Assembly (NCBI GenBank): GCA_034336665.1
Contig: JAPFBE010000002.1
Location: 32,591,406 to 32,655,405 of the forward strand
Source of the DNA: Luscinia megarhynchos
Taxonomy: Eukaryota > Chordata > Aves > Passeriformes > Turdidae
Length of the DNA: 64,000 nucleotides
Reading direction: 5' to 3'
Each line of letters opens with the position of its first letter. Position 1 is the first letter of the stretch. This document shows positions 25,001-39,300 of this stretch, piece by piece. The notes under the pieces are model-generated. The model saw only the letters and a list, made by a program, of their open reading frames with translations, was not told where the DNA came from and ran no database searches. The translations under genes were made by a program, and so were the position numbers.

Positions 25001-26729
25001 AAGCATAAATGAAGTAAAATAGTGCAAAAACATTCAAGTGCATTTTCATCTAATGAAAGAGCTTTAGTCTCCTATAAAATTTAGTAATTTTTCCTGTGAC
25101 TAGGTTAGGAAAGTTAAGTGTATTCATTTCTGTTTGGTCTCTTGCTTCTGAACTTACCTGTGCCTTTGCAGCTTGATCTCAACCTCTGTATAATTTTGTC
25201 TATTCTGTCAAGTCTTCCCAAGTTCTCTTACCTCTTCATCATCTGCATATCATCTGTTGATTTTATCCACTTGTTTGGTTTCAGTCACTACATAAGCCTA
25301 AGTCACATATATTTGTTAACTACAAACCTATCTTGTCCCTCATCCTTTTCCCTGTCACTGCCTCTTTCTCACTCTGCTCTGAGGGTTTGCTGTGAACTCA
25401 AATCTACAGACATGTGCTAAGTCATCATATCTATTCCTGACTGTTCTCTCCTCTGCTTTCCATATTGCCTTCTGCATTCCTTAGGCCTGCACAAGAGAAT
25501 AAAAACACGAGAAGAGAAAGACTCAGCCCTTTCACTATGTAATATAATTCACTCACAGTCTTGTGATCTGACAGCACTGCTCTGTGAAATTTGCTGGTTT
25601 TCTGAGGAATTTCCTTGGCTGTTTTATCCTTCACAGTTTTGTGCCCACCATTATATGTTTTAATAGCATTTGATGAAAAAGCTCTTTTCTAATCACAACC
25701 ATATGCAACATACTTTTCCTGAATTCTGTATTTTAAACTTCTTAAGCCAATTGGTTTAAGAGAGATTATTTTTGTCTGGAAAATCATCCTGTTTTTAAAC
25801 TGAAATGAAATTAACATACCAGCTGAATGAAAAGTATCTGTATTTTTTGGAGTGTGTAATGAAACGGAAGAATCCTAAACTTTAGAAGAATTTGACTTGC
25901 CTTCATGAATGCTGTGCTTTCATGCTAAAAGCAGTATTTTTGGGTAGACTGCTGGAGAAATGAAGTGCAGGGATGAGAGGTTTGCTCATTTGGCAAGGAG
26001 GCAAATAACACAGTACATCTGCTAGCCCTGCTTAAGAGACTGACAGGATTTGCTTCAGACTAAAAGAAAAGCAGGTTAAATACTGCAATGTTTCCCACTT
26101 TTGTCCAAGTGTACTAATTATTAGTTGTAGGAATAGATACAGGACAAAAGCAATAAAATCATATTAAATCTCTGAGCGTTTCAAACTTTGTGTTGGCATT
26201 CATTCCTAATTGAAAGAGTTCCAGTCAGTTTTGTACAGATTCTGCCTTGATAACAATAATTATAAGTTCGCAGGGGAAAAAAAGCCTGCTTGTATAATAC
26301 AGGCTATCATACATCATCCTTTTCTTTCCCAGACAGCTGCTCTTTTTCTTTCCTCTGAATACATCCAGGCAGATTTCTGATAGCTGCAGCCTGGATCCAG
26401 CTTTTGTTTTTCCTGTGGGGAAAGTCAGGAATGGAGGTGGAATCAATGACAAATGGATGCTGGAGAGTAATCCGAGTCCAGGGGTGGGGGAGGAAAGAAG
26501 AATTGTCAGCTATTTAAAAATAGAAAGAAAGAGTTTTGCAGAGCAACTGCAGACAGCAGACACGTGGGCTGAGGATGGGGGCCGAGAGTGAAGGGGAGGA
26601 GGGAGGTCTGTGTAGGAGCAGAAGCTGAGGGGTGAGACAAGACAATGGGATGAATGTGGGGACTGTGGTGAGGAAGAGGATGCTGCCCTGGGGTCGGAAG
26701 TGCACCAGACAGAAAACATCTATGAAGAA
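22046..26729. other. Unassigned DNA
   Basis: No gene or repeat family was recognised. About 22640-22990 and 23880-24450 are moderately GC-richer with short frames on both strands, none resembling a known protein. 26500-26720 is purine-rich on the plus strand just before the CR1. Confidence 0.5.
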
Positions 26730-27391
26730 AGGACCTGACAGTCTGGTGGACAAAAATTTGAATATAAACCAGCAATGTGCCCATGGCGTGAAGGTGACCA
26801 ACAGTATCCTGTGCTGCTTTAGGAGGGAGAGTGTTGCCAGCAGGTCGAGGAAGATGATCCTTCTCCTCTCCTCAGCACTGCTGAGGCCACATCTGAAGTC
26901 CTGGGTCCAGGTCTGGACTCCCCAGCATGAGAAAGAGTGTGAGGTACTGGAGAGAGTCTAGTGACAAAGATGATTAAATTACAGTATTGTTTATATAAGG
27001 AAAGGCTGAGAAAAATGGGATTGCTCAGGCTTGGGAAGAGAAGGCTCCTGGAGGATTTCATTAATGTATATAAATACCTGAAGGAAGGGGGCAAAGAAGA
27101 TGGAACCAGATTCTTTTCACTGGTGCCCAGTGGCAGGACCAGAAACAGTGGGCACTTACTGAAACAAAGAGGTTTCCTCTGAACATCAGGAAACACTTTT
27201 TCACTGTGAAGGTGAACAAGCACTGGCAGAGGTTGCCGAGAGAGATTGTGGACTTTCCAGATTTGGTGATATTCAAAAGCTGTCTGGACCTGGGCCTGAA
27301 CAACCTGCTGGGGAACCTTGCTTGAATGGGAGGTTGGACAAGATGAACTCTAGAGGTCCCTGCAAGGTCCCTTCTGTGACTGTGAATCTTG
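26730..27391 (+). mobile_element. CR1 LINE, ORF2 end and 3' UTR
   Basis: A 660-bp stretch follows CR1 from the distal ORF2 (AACCAGCAATGTGCCCATGG; GTTGCCAGCAGGTCGAGGAA; GAGGCCACATCTGAAGTCCT) through ATGTATATAAATACCTGA, AACATCAGGAAACACTTTTT and CTGGCAGAGGTTGCC to the 3' tip (GGTTGGACAAGATGAACTCT, AGAGGTCCC). It ends near CTTCTGTGACTGTGAATC. It is a different subfamily from 16618 and 44230. Frames are broken by stops. The open frames at 26632-26961 and 26961-27182 partly translate it. Confidence 0.92.
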
Positions 27392-30300
27392 GGAGGAAAG
27401 TGACTCTTGGAGAAGACTGTTGGTATAGTTGCAGTGTGGAAGTTCAAATTTGGGGAACTTGAGATGGGAACACTTGAATGTTTGTGCTGTAAACTGACAC
27501 TCAGGAACAGGAAACTTAAGAACCAGGGTATTTTGACTGAGAAAGATGAGAATTGCATTAGGCTATTCCCATTTCTGTTTTGAAGACAGATGAACTAGAT
27601 AACTGTCTGCTTCTATTTCACTGCACTGACAAGAATAGAAGCTAATTTGGTACCTCTCTTTTGCAGCTGAGACCACACTACTTTTGTTACTTAACCTAGG
27701 TTTGTTAGAGAGGCCATTTGCACCTACCATACCCCGACAGCAGCCTCACCTGCTTTCATACACACACAAAGAGATGTGCAATTCCTGCTCTTGCAATCAT
27801 ATACCACAGAGTTGAAAACATTGTGCGCTGAAAGGAAACTTAAAATAATGTTCATTGCTCTGATTGCAACACAGCAGCTTTAACAACAACAAAAAAGTAT
27901 CATTTGCTATTGTTGCCAGCAACGATATGTATTTTGAAAGCTTGTTTGCAGTAAATCTGACAGGAAAAACCCAAATCCAAAGCCTCTTTTCCATTTTATC
28001 AATTTTTACCCAGACATACGATGACTTTTCCAATGCTGATTTGCTTAGCTTACCCTTGGCTTAATTTCCTTTTTTTTCCTTTCCTCCTATTGCTCTAACT
28101 CACTTCAACTATTATTTTTGTGACAGATATATCTTATCTTTTTTGAGAGGCAGAGATTTATTAGCACAGCAGGTCCTTGTGATTGACATTGTGTAAATGG
28201 AAAAAATGAATGCTTTCTAAGAACATTATGGGAGGGACATCAGTGAAAAAAGTCAATCACTAGGTTTCTTTTACTGGGAAACTTGTGCCTATATCTTCTG
28301 TGCTCAATTTCTCTCCATTTTTCAATTATCAATATTTCATTACTACATTACTATAGCTTCTGAATTTTTCCAGAGAAATCAGCCTCCAATGGGCTGAATA
28401 CTGCAGACATGTGAAAGAAAAGGCTTAAGAAATAATTCCTCTGCCTGTTTATCTCTTTTCTTTCAAATTATCACAGCCCTACAGTAAATTTTTTCATACG
28501 GTCGGGATATGGCAGTCCTTATAGCACCCCAAAAGCCAGATATCTTAAGCTTCCTTAATGTTGCATTTCACTTTCCTGAAATTTCCTCTTAGCAGACTAT
28601 GTCTACTGCAGGAAACCAACTGAGCCTTGGAGCATAAAATACTGAGACCAGGACAATGTCTTCAGCACTCAAAGAAGAATAGGGATGGAAGGAACTGCAT
28701 GGGATGCAACCATAGTGAGATAAAAGCATTGGCTCATTCCCATACATCAGGCCTCAATTCCTGAGCTTAGATGGTGGCAGGAGAATCTTAGTATTTTTAA
28801 TAGAAACCAGACAGCTCCTTCCCTTAAAGTGGTGAAGAAAAAATTCATGGAAGGTCTGAAGTCACTGAGGGGATCTAACTCTGGGGAGAATGGTCTGTCT
28901 TGCCTAAAGCATCATCCAAGACATCTTAGTGAGCTGCATGGAAAACAGTAAAAAACCCACAGTGCAAGAGAAAAGAGGCACTAATAAATGCACCCAAAAA
29001 TATGCTGGGGTTTTGTTATTGTTTAGGGTTTTTTTTCTCAGAGGACATAACTGCTGCTGTTGAGGCAGAGTTATGACAGGTTTTGTTAAGAAGCCAACCT
29101 AGTTTCAGAAGTATGGAATTCTTTCAACTTACCACCCAATAATTCATGAATCAGACTCAGTGACTCAATGATCTCACTGTTCTTTGTAGTCCTGCCAGAC
29201 ATACCTCAGAAGACTACTTAAGAGTAGCAAATAGCATGACAGATTTACAGAACTACTTGGTGAATTCTTGACACACTGAGGTAAGGAAGCAGGGCCCACT
29301 GGGGATGACAGCTGTGTCACTCCAGTGCTGCTTCTGCAACTCAAAGAGGAGCTGCTCATAGAGCTGCCTGTTGTCTTGGGGGCACTACTCTTCATATTGG
29401 GGCAAGCTGATGCAATACTGAGGGAAGATGATTATGATGACGCCCCTTATATTTGGGGAAGGTAGTGTGTTTGCAGGCAGTGGCTTTGTATTATTTAAAG
29501 GGACTTGTCTGCAAAATATAATGAAGCAGAGAGATGAAGGAAGAGTGAAATTATCTTTGTGAAGGGTAAAAATTCTAAGCTGTGGTTCTTTCATACTGAA
29601 TTTCAGATTGCAGCCCATTTAGAAGAGTCTGATTTATTCTTAGCCTTTGAAGTAATACAGGCAGTAAATTAACAGTCTTACTTCAGGGAAAGCATAGAAA
29701 GCCTCTGGAGCAAAACCACAAATGCAAGACAATGTTCCATTATGGGTGCAGTCTGCCCCTCAGGTCTGCATGGGCTTTTTCAGTCAATGTTTTCCATCCT
29801 TGACTGCAGATTGGCAAAAAGAGTTCAACTGCAGAACTTCATTTCACCCTTCTTTGCTCAAAATCATGGGGAACGTGGGGCTGGAATAATTCATGCTGAT
29901 GTCTGAGAGAAGGATAAATGCAAAGCAAAATCTACACCTGGATTCCAGAGTGCACAGAATCTGTGAGTTCTGTAGAACTCTGAATACAGGAGTACCTGTG
30001 GTGAATGCTGAGTGTCCAGTTACGATGTGTTCACCTGCTGTGTATAATAGAGAGCAAGGTTTCTGCACATGGGCTTCCCACTGAGATGTATTTTGCTAAA
30101 AAGAATAGAGCAGATTCAGCTTTCAAAAATTAAAAGCATGGCTAGGCCCAAATCTAGGGCATGGATCTGGACAGAAAGTCTCTGCAATTCACAGCAAAAT
30201 TAAAATATAGAACAATATTGCAAAGCTCAGCAAAGGATTTCTAGTCAAATATGGCATGACAGTACAAGAAACAAAGGCAGACTAAGGGGTGGGAGAAACA

Positions 30301-33300
30301 CCAGTGATTAAGTAGGTCCTAACTCTAAAGGGGCAGAATTATTATCATACCCTTTGGGGCATTCCTGAACTTCACTCAGGCAGTAATTGTCACTATACCT
30401 ACACTCCTCCAGCAGCTCAAGCAAAGTGCACACGTTCCTGCCTTGGCTCTCCACTGTGCTGCCATGTTCTCAGGAGATGGTTCAGTGACCTGAACGAAGC
30501 AGATCATGGGCAGTACTGGACTGTGATGATGAGCAGGTGACAAGGGTAGAAGAGGTAATACTGCATATGAGCTCTAGCAAATGTTCTCAAGAAAATTCTC
30601 TGCTACCAGGGGGACACCAGCTCTCTTTCTACTCTGAAGTGCCTTTGGCTTGCAGTTGTGATTTTCACCATGGCATGCATCAAACAAATAGCTGCAAGCA
30701 GACCAGTAGTACAGGCTGCACCTTTGAAGGTATTCACAGGAAGAATTCAGGGTCTCAATAAGCTTCTAAAAACATGAAACCAAGGATCTGATATGCCTGA
30801 ATACATTCACTTGATGAGCGTCACTGAAAAAAGGAGTTTTAAAAAAAGTCTCAGAAATATAAACCAAGAACTGAATTAGAAATCGATGAAATGTTTTGGT
30901 CAGGCCTAGTATTTAAGATCTAAGAGCAAATTCCTCTGTTTCTTAATGCCACAAAGAATAAACCCTATGTAAAACAGTACTTTTTGGTTTGAGACCATGA
31001 AAAATCAGTGCTGATATCAGTTTCTACAGCTGACTTACTGGTTCACATGTTTAAAAGCAATAGTATAGTGGATGAAATGAGTGACTTTCACTAACAAAGA
31101 ACTGTCATACAAAAGCTTACCTATTCTCTGCATCTGTAGTTATCAGAAGTAGGAAAAATAGATCTGCCCTGGGAGATTGAAAAGAATGGAAGAAGCACAG
31201 GGCTAATTATTCCAGCTTTGGTCTATGAATACTGAGGCTTTAGGCCATGGCATTCATGGAATATGATGAAATGTACTACATTGTATATGGTGAAGTAGAA
31301 GCAATAGTCAGTGTCTGCACTCAACATGATGATTTGGAAGCCCCAGAAACTGCAAAAAAGACCAGTATATAAAAAATCCAAGATCAAATTAGCAGATAAG
31401 CCATGTTTTAAAAGATGTGATAATTAACAATAGATGATCTAACTAATAGTAATTATAATTGAATGCTTAACTAAGGAGAATGCATGAGGGCATTTTGGTT
31501 ATCTGAGTTCCACTGGTTTTGCACAGAAAACTGGTTTCGAGTAATTCATGTTATGTCTACATATGCTGTTTAGCAAGAGTTTTGTTGTAGCCATTTCATT
31601 TAGAAGATGAAGAAAGTATATGTAGAACTCTGCATGTCAGTCACTGTGTGGCCCTGGTAGATATCATACATGATTAAAGAACATGCCTTTGCATATGAAA
31701 AAATGTATTTTCTTGAAAAGCTTATTAAGATTCATTGGATAACTAACTCACTCTTTTTCTTGCTGACATTGGGATAAGGTGGTGTTAAAGATTTACTTCA
31801 TCTTAAGAAAGCGAATTTTGGAAGCTACAATTTAGTAGTAGGGTTGGCCAGAAAACAATTTTACACAAAAATAAGCTTTTGACAACTGTTTCAAAATATC
31901 CTGCAACACTAGGTTTTCATGAAGAAGCTGTCTGTGGAGAAAGTAACCAAAGGTAATGAGGCACTTTAAGAATGTATGCTGGCTGATTTTTGAATTTTTC
32001 TTGCTGGCTCTTATTCCTTGTATTTGATTAAAATATTTATTGGACCAGAGAGAAAATGAAACACTAATTAAGTGTCTTTGTTCGGATCTAGGAAGCCACT
32101 GGAGCAGATAATGACAGAAAATTCTTCATTAAAAATACACTTATTTTTCCAATTAATAGCTTAGCACCAACTCCAATCAAATAGAAAATGAAATTACCAA
32201 CTGTGATAATTGAAAAATTACTTAAGTATCAATAATAGAAAGTTTGACCAGAAAATTTTAAGCTTTGATTGAAAATCATTGTTAGCAACAATGATATGGA
32301 AAACAACCTCAAATATTTATTAGGTTTAATATTGTTTCATTCCTGATGTTATTTAAACACACATGGACATCTGGTTATTTGCTAAAGTTCTGATTATTTA
32401 ATTTTCATATATCCTATTATATTCATGGAGTCTAACATTCAAGTAGTTTAACAATTCAAGCATGCAAATGCAATCAAAAACTCCATTTGGTTTTTAAGAG
32501 ACAGAGGGAGTTCTGTTAAGAATTTTAAACTGGCAAAACCTGTCTATCACATTATAATTGTCTCTAATTAATACTGCCAGAAATCTCAGCTATAAAAATC
32601 TTTACCAAACACTGAGTCATGCTTAAACTGGTGAAAAATCCTTCTCTTGCCCAAGAAAACACTAGAGAAAATCAGTTCCAATGTGTTCCTTAAAACTGAG
32701 CACTGATTGATGCTGGTTGTAAGTGAAGACAAACATATCAGCATAGAAGAAGTCATTTTCCTGAATTGTGGAATTTCCTAAATGGTCAAGAGAGATGTGA
32801 AATTATGTAAATTGTATTGCATATGGGTATGTGTATGTGTATATGTATATGTATATGTATATGAATATGTGTATGTATAACTAGAATAGAAGAGTTAAAT
32901 CTTATTCTTTTAAAGATGGAACATGGGATACAAGGAACTGAGCCTGTGGAATGAGCCTACATTACAGGTTGTGAGACAATTCAGCCAACCCTGAGGTGCA
33001 TGAAAACAATGGTGGAAAACATAAATCATATAAAAATCATGTGAATCATATTAAAAAAACTTTACTTTTCTAGCTTTTCAGAATACTGGACTAGATTATA
33101 TGTCTTCTGCCTATGTATGCTCAGGAAGACACAGTTGCCATCACTGAGAGACAAAGTAGTTTGTCAAAGCAGTATTAAACCAATTGAGAGCCTGGCAGTG
33201 AAATTTCAAAACCAGCTGATTATCTCAGAAAATATCAGGTTGTGTTCAAAATGTGTGTGCCTTACACCTGTTTGTCCTAGAACGTTGCAGAGTGGTGGTT

Positions 33301-36300
33301 AACAATTGCCTTTTGGTCACTGACTCTTCAGTTAAAATTTCCTGACTTTGGACTGTTCTGCTCGTAATAGCTCAAAATCCCATTTTAGATGACTCAAGAT
33401 GAAAATATGGCCAATGTTTCACTAAGCATGGATTACTTAATAATATATTACTCTATTTCATAATATTATTACTCTTGATGACCATTTCTGTCTTTCTCAC
33501 TTTATTCAATCCATGATATTTGTCTTCCTTGACAGACCAAAAAGAAACTTGAATACAGAATAGAAAATGGATTTCCTGTTAACCTCTGTTGCATTTATTG
33601 ATTCTCTATTACCAATTATGTGACAGTGGTTTTTCATCCCTTTCAAAGACATTGGTAACAATGATAGAGTTTATTCTACAACTGTTTCCAACCACCAAAA
33701 AATCGAACTGTAGCATAACTTATCTTTGAGATAAAAAGAGAGCTATCAAAACTCTCATATCTGTACAGAAAACAGGTAGGCATTACATACCCATGTAATC
33801 CAAAACAATGATGGATGAGTATCAAATCAATTTTCAGGGAGCATGACATAGGTTCTTAGGAGGAAACCAGACATTTCTGCATTGTTAATACTTTGGTAAA
33901 ATTGTCAGCTTTTCCTCAAAGTCACGAGGGGAAGAAATTCACGCTGTTATAACCTGAAAGTAAGTTTTCTGTTTGATGTCCCTTAATTCTGGGGCCTAAG
34001 GGGTAAGTAATAAGTTTGTAATATTTCAGTTTTAATTTATTTTTTTTCTAGCCAATCAGCTGCCTCTGTTCAGGTTTTTCTCTGGTTCCTTTCCCAGGAA
34101 TCAATGTGTGACAGGCAATATTCAGTATTGTTAGATTATTTGCTGGTTAAAGACAAGTTTTAGTTGCTAACTCCATTTAAGTACTACATGGGTAGTTCTC
34201 AGTAGTGTTTTTTCTCAGGTGAGCCTGACAACTTCTAATAGTCCTGAGCTTCTGCTTTCATCTCTAGAGGATCTGTACATATGAACTCCTCCCATATCCA
34301 TAGTGTGCTGATGGTTATACTCAAAATACTGTCCAGAGCAGAGAGGTACACAGACTAGGGTAGAGCTAGGAGTGTATTTTGAGGCCAATTCATGTTTAAT
34401 TGGATATGTTCATATGTTTCCTCATCGTAGGACATAGCCTGGTTACTTCTTCCAAACTAAACACTGAAAATTACATGCAGCCCTCCGCCAGCCCCCTTAC
34501 CCAGAGGGGGCAGTTAGTCCTTTAGTGGGCAGCCCCAAATCCTCAGCACTCCAGCTGAAGCCAGCCCAGGAAGGTAGCAGGCGTGCGGGCATCAGGCCAC
34601 TGGTGTAACAGCTAAACATCAGCTAAAATAAAAAGAAGGCCTAACCAGATAAATGCAGACTGTACTGAGAGTTCAGTACAAAGCCTGTGGTGCTTTACAG
34701 CTAAAGGGTGAAACAGTATTTATGGGGCTAGTGGTGTATAGTGCCATCATGGTCATGGAGGTAGATGAGAAACAGAAGTGGAGATAGTCTACAATCTTAC
34801 AGATTTTGTCTTTCTGTAAGTTGCCTCTATTCCTGAGGAGCAAGCTGCTCAAAAGTGTGAATAACCCAAATGTTACTTCTCAAAACAATACGATGCTGAA
34901 CTTGACATTTTTCCATGCCTAATTGAGATTATGGCACCTACTGGGAAGGAGATCTATGATCTTTCCTAGTTAAAACAAATTCAAGGGCAGGAGATTGAAA
35001 AAGCAATGAAATAAAAAGCAAAATCCTTGTGTTGAAAAACAAATATTTGTTGTAAATTATGAAAAGGGAGTCCTTTATAGTGCTTTTAGACTCCTCTTGC
35101 CCCATAAATATTTTAGCCAATAATTGAAAAGGGTATGAAGAGTGAGAATTTGAAACGGGCAGGCCTAGCCCACACACCTTTGTTAAATACAAGGTAAAAC
35201 TGAGCCTCTCAGACAGATGCTGAATCAGATCCCAAATAGGCACTAAAGTCAAAACTGCCATTCACAAAAATTCTAAACAGCCTTCACAAATCTTTTTTTA
35301 AAAATTGTGGCCAAATTTTTATTTCAGTGAGTCATTCTTGAAGTAGTGCCCTAAAATCCTGTTAAGTAGTGGTAAGTTAAAAACACTCTTGCACTCTTGA
35401 TTAAAAAATGATTACAATACTGGCCTATGAACTCTTGAAGAAGAAAAAAAGAATTTTAAAATGTTCGTCTCCAAATCTGTGCTTGAAATGGACTTTAGAA
35501 AGTTGTTGAGCACGAAGTTATCTCTGGGCCTCTGTATGTAAAGGGTAAAAAACACTGAGTAAACAAAAGCTTTTTGAATATTGCATGTTAATAGCTCCAT
35601 ATTCAGCGTCAGAAAGTTAGTCATCATCCCTGGAGCATGCAATTCAAGTGACAAGATCAAACTTTATTACAGCAGTGCTCTTGGTGCAAAGCAAATTTTT
35701 GTAGTAGATTAAATATTCCAAATATGTTTACCTAAACTTCCTTAGCAGAGGGCAGAGACAGGCACTGGAAGGAACAAATGAAAATTACAAACGTGTAGGA
35801 AATTTTAAGTAAGGTTTAGGCACAAACTGAGTAGTCTGGTTTCATTCCTTGGGTATTTAAAAAAATATGCATACTAGTATAGGTGAAGTAATTTTAAAAA
35901 TAAGTGTGAGACTCGATGCTGGGGAAAAAGTTTCAGAAGGAGTGATGTGCCTTTGTGTATGTAATATACTTTTTGTCTTTGTGTGTGGGCACAGAAAGTC
36001 CATCAACCTTGTAAATTAATTAAACTTAATGAGGAATCAAGGGTATGGAAATAATTAATATAGCATAAATTATTTCATGAGCTCTGTATCAACCCTGAAG
36101 CTTACAAACTAGAGCAGCCTGATGTAGTCAATCCCAGTTGCAAAGTAAAAGTTTCATATAAATTACAGAAAGCCAGTAAGAAACATGCAGATTATGATGG
36201 TTCCCTGCTACTTAACAGAAGGCATGATGCTCAGTTAAAGAGACCCAACACCCAAATGGCTAATGAGACAAGCTGGCATCACTAAAAACTTCTCCAGCCT

Positions 36301-39300
36301 GCCTTGCCGGTTGAGATGCACACACTCCAAGACTGAGTCCTTTGTTCCTAGACCTTACCGTAGGACAGCTGGCTCCAGTGAGGGGCCACTTATTCATTAT
36401 GCACAGGAATGAGGTTACAGGACCCAGGGAAGTGCTCAGAACTGGGAGCTCTTATGAAGAGGGCATGTGGCATCTTCTCAGGGTGTTAGTGTAATTTACT
36501 GCTGATGGAGTTCCAGCTGTGAGATTTGAATTTTTACTGAGGGAACCCTAGACATCTTTCCTGAACTGGGAACTTAGGGTAAGCAGCACTTTAGCTATCT
36601 GCCTGTGCTCTGGATCCTTGCAGGCCTTCAGCAGGGGCAAGATGCACAAAGACTGTGGGTATAAAACTGCTCTGAGTCCTGAGATTGCCCCACCTCCTTC
36701 TGCATTTCTAGCTTAGAGCTCTACATGCCCAGGACTGTCCAGATGTGATTCTTCTCCCCCTTCCCTCAGGAGGCAGGGAAGAAGCCAGGAAGATTCTCAG
36801 ATATTTTGTTTTCCCTGTGGGACTGCCATGCCCCAAAATACAATAACATAATTCATCAATGCCAGTATTCTCAGGCCTATAAAATACTTGGATTGCTTTC
36901 CATTGAAAATGTGGTCAGGCATACACACATGGAGCTTGTTAATAACAAGAAGGAAAGTAAAGTAAAATAGGCACTGTATTTTGCTCACTTTTAAAGAATA
37001 TACATCATTACATTCTAAGATAAAATGTAAATGTTATTTTGAGACCTATTATTGAACACTGTACCATGCAGATTTCTGCTATAAAATGTTAGGTTTTCTA
37101 AGAGCTTGTTTAAAAAGTATTCATAGTATTCAGATTCCACTGTTACACTTTATGCAATCTGTAATGCATTCCCATCTCTCAATACTATTTACAATATTTA
37201 ACTAAGAAAATCTATGGCTATCCTCTTTGAAGCTTACTGAGACCTTTTAACACCTAGTTATAATTGCATTTTACATGCAATTTCCCTGAGATTTAATTTC
37301 CAGTGTACTGCTAAATAAAATTAGGTACTTAGCCCTGCTTCAAAGACTTAATCTGAGAGTAAGTTAAAAGAAAAAAAAATAGTAAAACAATGCTTTGGTA
37401 TTCCCTTATTCTCTCTCTTACATAGACACTTTTTAAATTGAACTAATTAGGCAAAGCTGATAATATAAACACATTTTAGCACCTGGACTTATTGTTAATT
37501 TATTCCCTTTTTCCCCACTTGCTAGTTCTGGGACATAGGAGTTAAATCATGATTAAGCAAAGTCTGCATGTGTTTGGTTTTGCAAGCCAGAATTTTCATA
37601 CTGTAGGCAGATGAAATTCTTGGAAATACTGGTGAGCAATGCAAGTAGATATCCTATATATTTTGAAATTTGATCCTATAAGGAAGGAAAAGAGCAGGTG
37701 GAACAGAATGGAATTCATGATATCACTTATAGCAAGCATGAAATAATATCCCTTGGATACAGTTATTAGCACCTGTCTGTCACCTTGTGGGTCTCTGAAA
37801 GTGGATCTGTTTTTTCTTAGACCTATTACTCTTGTAAACTGTTTTAGGCACAGTTACTAAAAGACAAATGTTGATATCCAGCAATTAAATTGATATGGAG
37901 ACCCAGCATATATATATTTGTAAGTATATTGTAAGTATATTTGTTAGACCACAGACTTCATGGCAGTGAGTTATGGGTCTCTGTTGTATGATAACTATTA
38001 AATATACAGTAGGAGTTTTCTGCTTGGGGTCTTGGAGTTCTGAGTTTTGTCCTCAGTCTCTCAGTCCCTACAAAAGTGACGTGGTCTTATATTTTCACTG
38101 GGTGTCACTTTGCATTCTGCAAAGACAGCCAGACTAGTCTGATTAACTGGTCTGTACAGAGATATCTGCCAAGTTCTGCACCACCACCACTTTTTCTTTT
38201 TTTTTGCCAACTTCTGCAATAATGATATCAAGTTCCTTCCTTTTCCTACTTATTTAGAAACTTTTTCACATAGTCACAACACAAAACCTCTCATTTCATA
38301 AGTGATTTCCCTGGCAAAGAAATTAATTTTTATGGTATTTGTCACTAATCTGCTTAATTAAATTTAGCAAGATGGAATCCCAGGGTACCTCAAAGTCATC
38401 AAAAGTTATGCTGTTATAGCACTGTCCTGCCTCAGAGCTCGTATCAGTAGGGAGTGATCAGGAAACTAATTTATCTGAGCAATGATTCTCTTCAGTTTAG
38501 TCTTGTGGATGTCCATGATACTTCTATGATATATTTTTGAGAACAAATAGTCTGGCTGACAGATAACCAAATCAGCTAAGTCAGCCTCTCAAGGTATCAA
38601 AAAAACCTGGAAGCAAAGGATTCATGTAGAGATTATTTAATGGAAAATGAACTACCTGCTGTGAATAAGTTTCTCATTGATGAACCTCCACAGAGAAAGT
38701 CATGCCTGAAGGACTGAGTGCTAACATTGGCTTTGTTTGAGCTCAGAAAGAATATTGCCTTAAGGATATGACAACCTAGATGTTAACAATAACTAAGGAT
38801 TTTTAATGGAGCTGGTAGCTGTTTCAGAGCAGAAATCTGGTTTAGGTGATAGAGAAGCATAGATGGTGCTGCTAGTCAGTTGTATGCAAACAAAGTTTAA
38901 GAAAAAACCGATTTTCTGATAGATATGTGAGAGATCTGTAACAGCTCAGTGCTGGAAAAAAGAGTTGCTAGCCTTGAAACAACATATTGTATTTTTTAGG
39001 AGGTTAAAAAATAGCAAACAGAGGCTATGGATAGCTTTACTCAACAGTTATTCAAAACTAATAGAAAATTTAATCTCTGCTCCTCTCAATTTACTTTAAC
39101 AATGGAATCCAAGAAGACTTCAATTTTTCGTCAATGAAGAAATTACATTACATGTATCTTCTTCCTGTTATCAATTTCTTGGCAATTGGGCTGAGAGAGG
39201 TAACACACATCCTTGAGGACTAGGATATTTGTAGAGCCCCTTTGTTCTGAAGAGATCTTGCCAAACAATTGTTACAGCAGTAGAATATGTTCACAGCTAT

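Noticed and set aside
26506..26801. Several overlapping minus-strand frames with Pro/Ser/Leu-rich products
   Set aside because: They are antisense to a purine-rich stretch and carry no recognisable domain.
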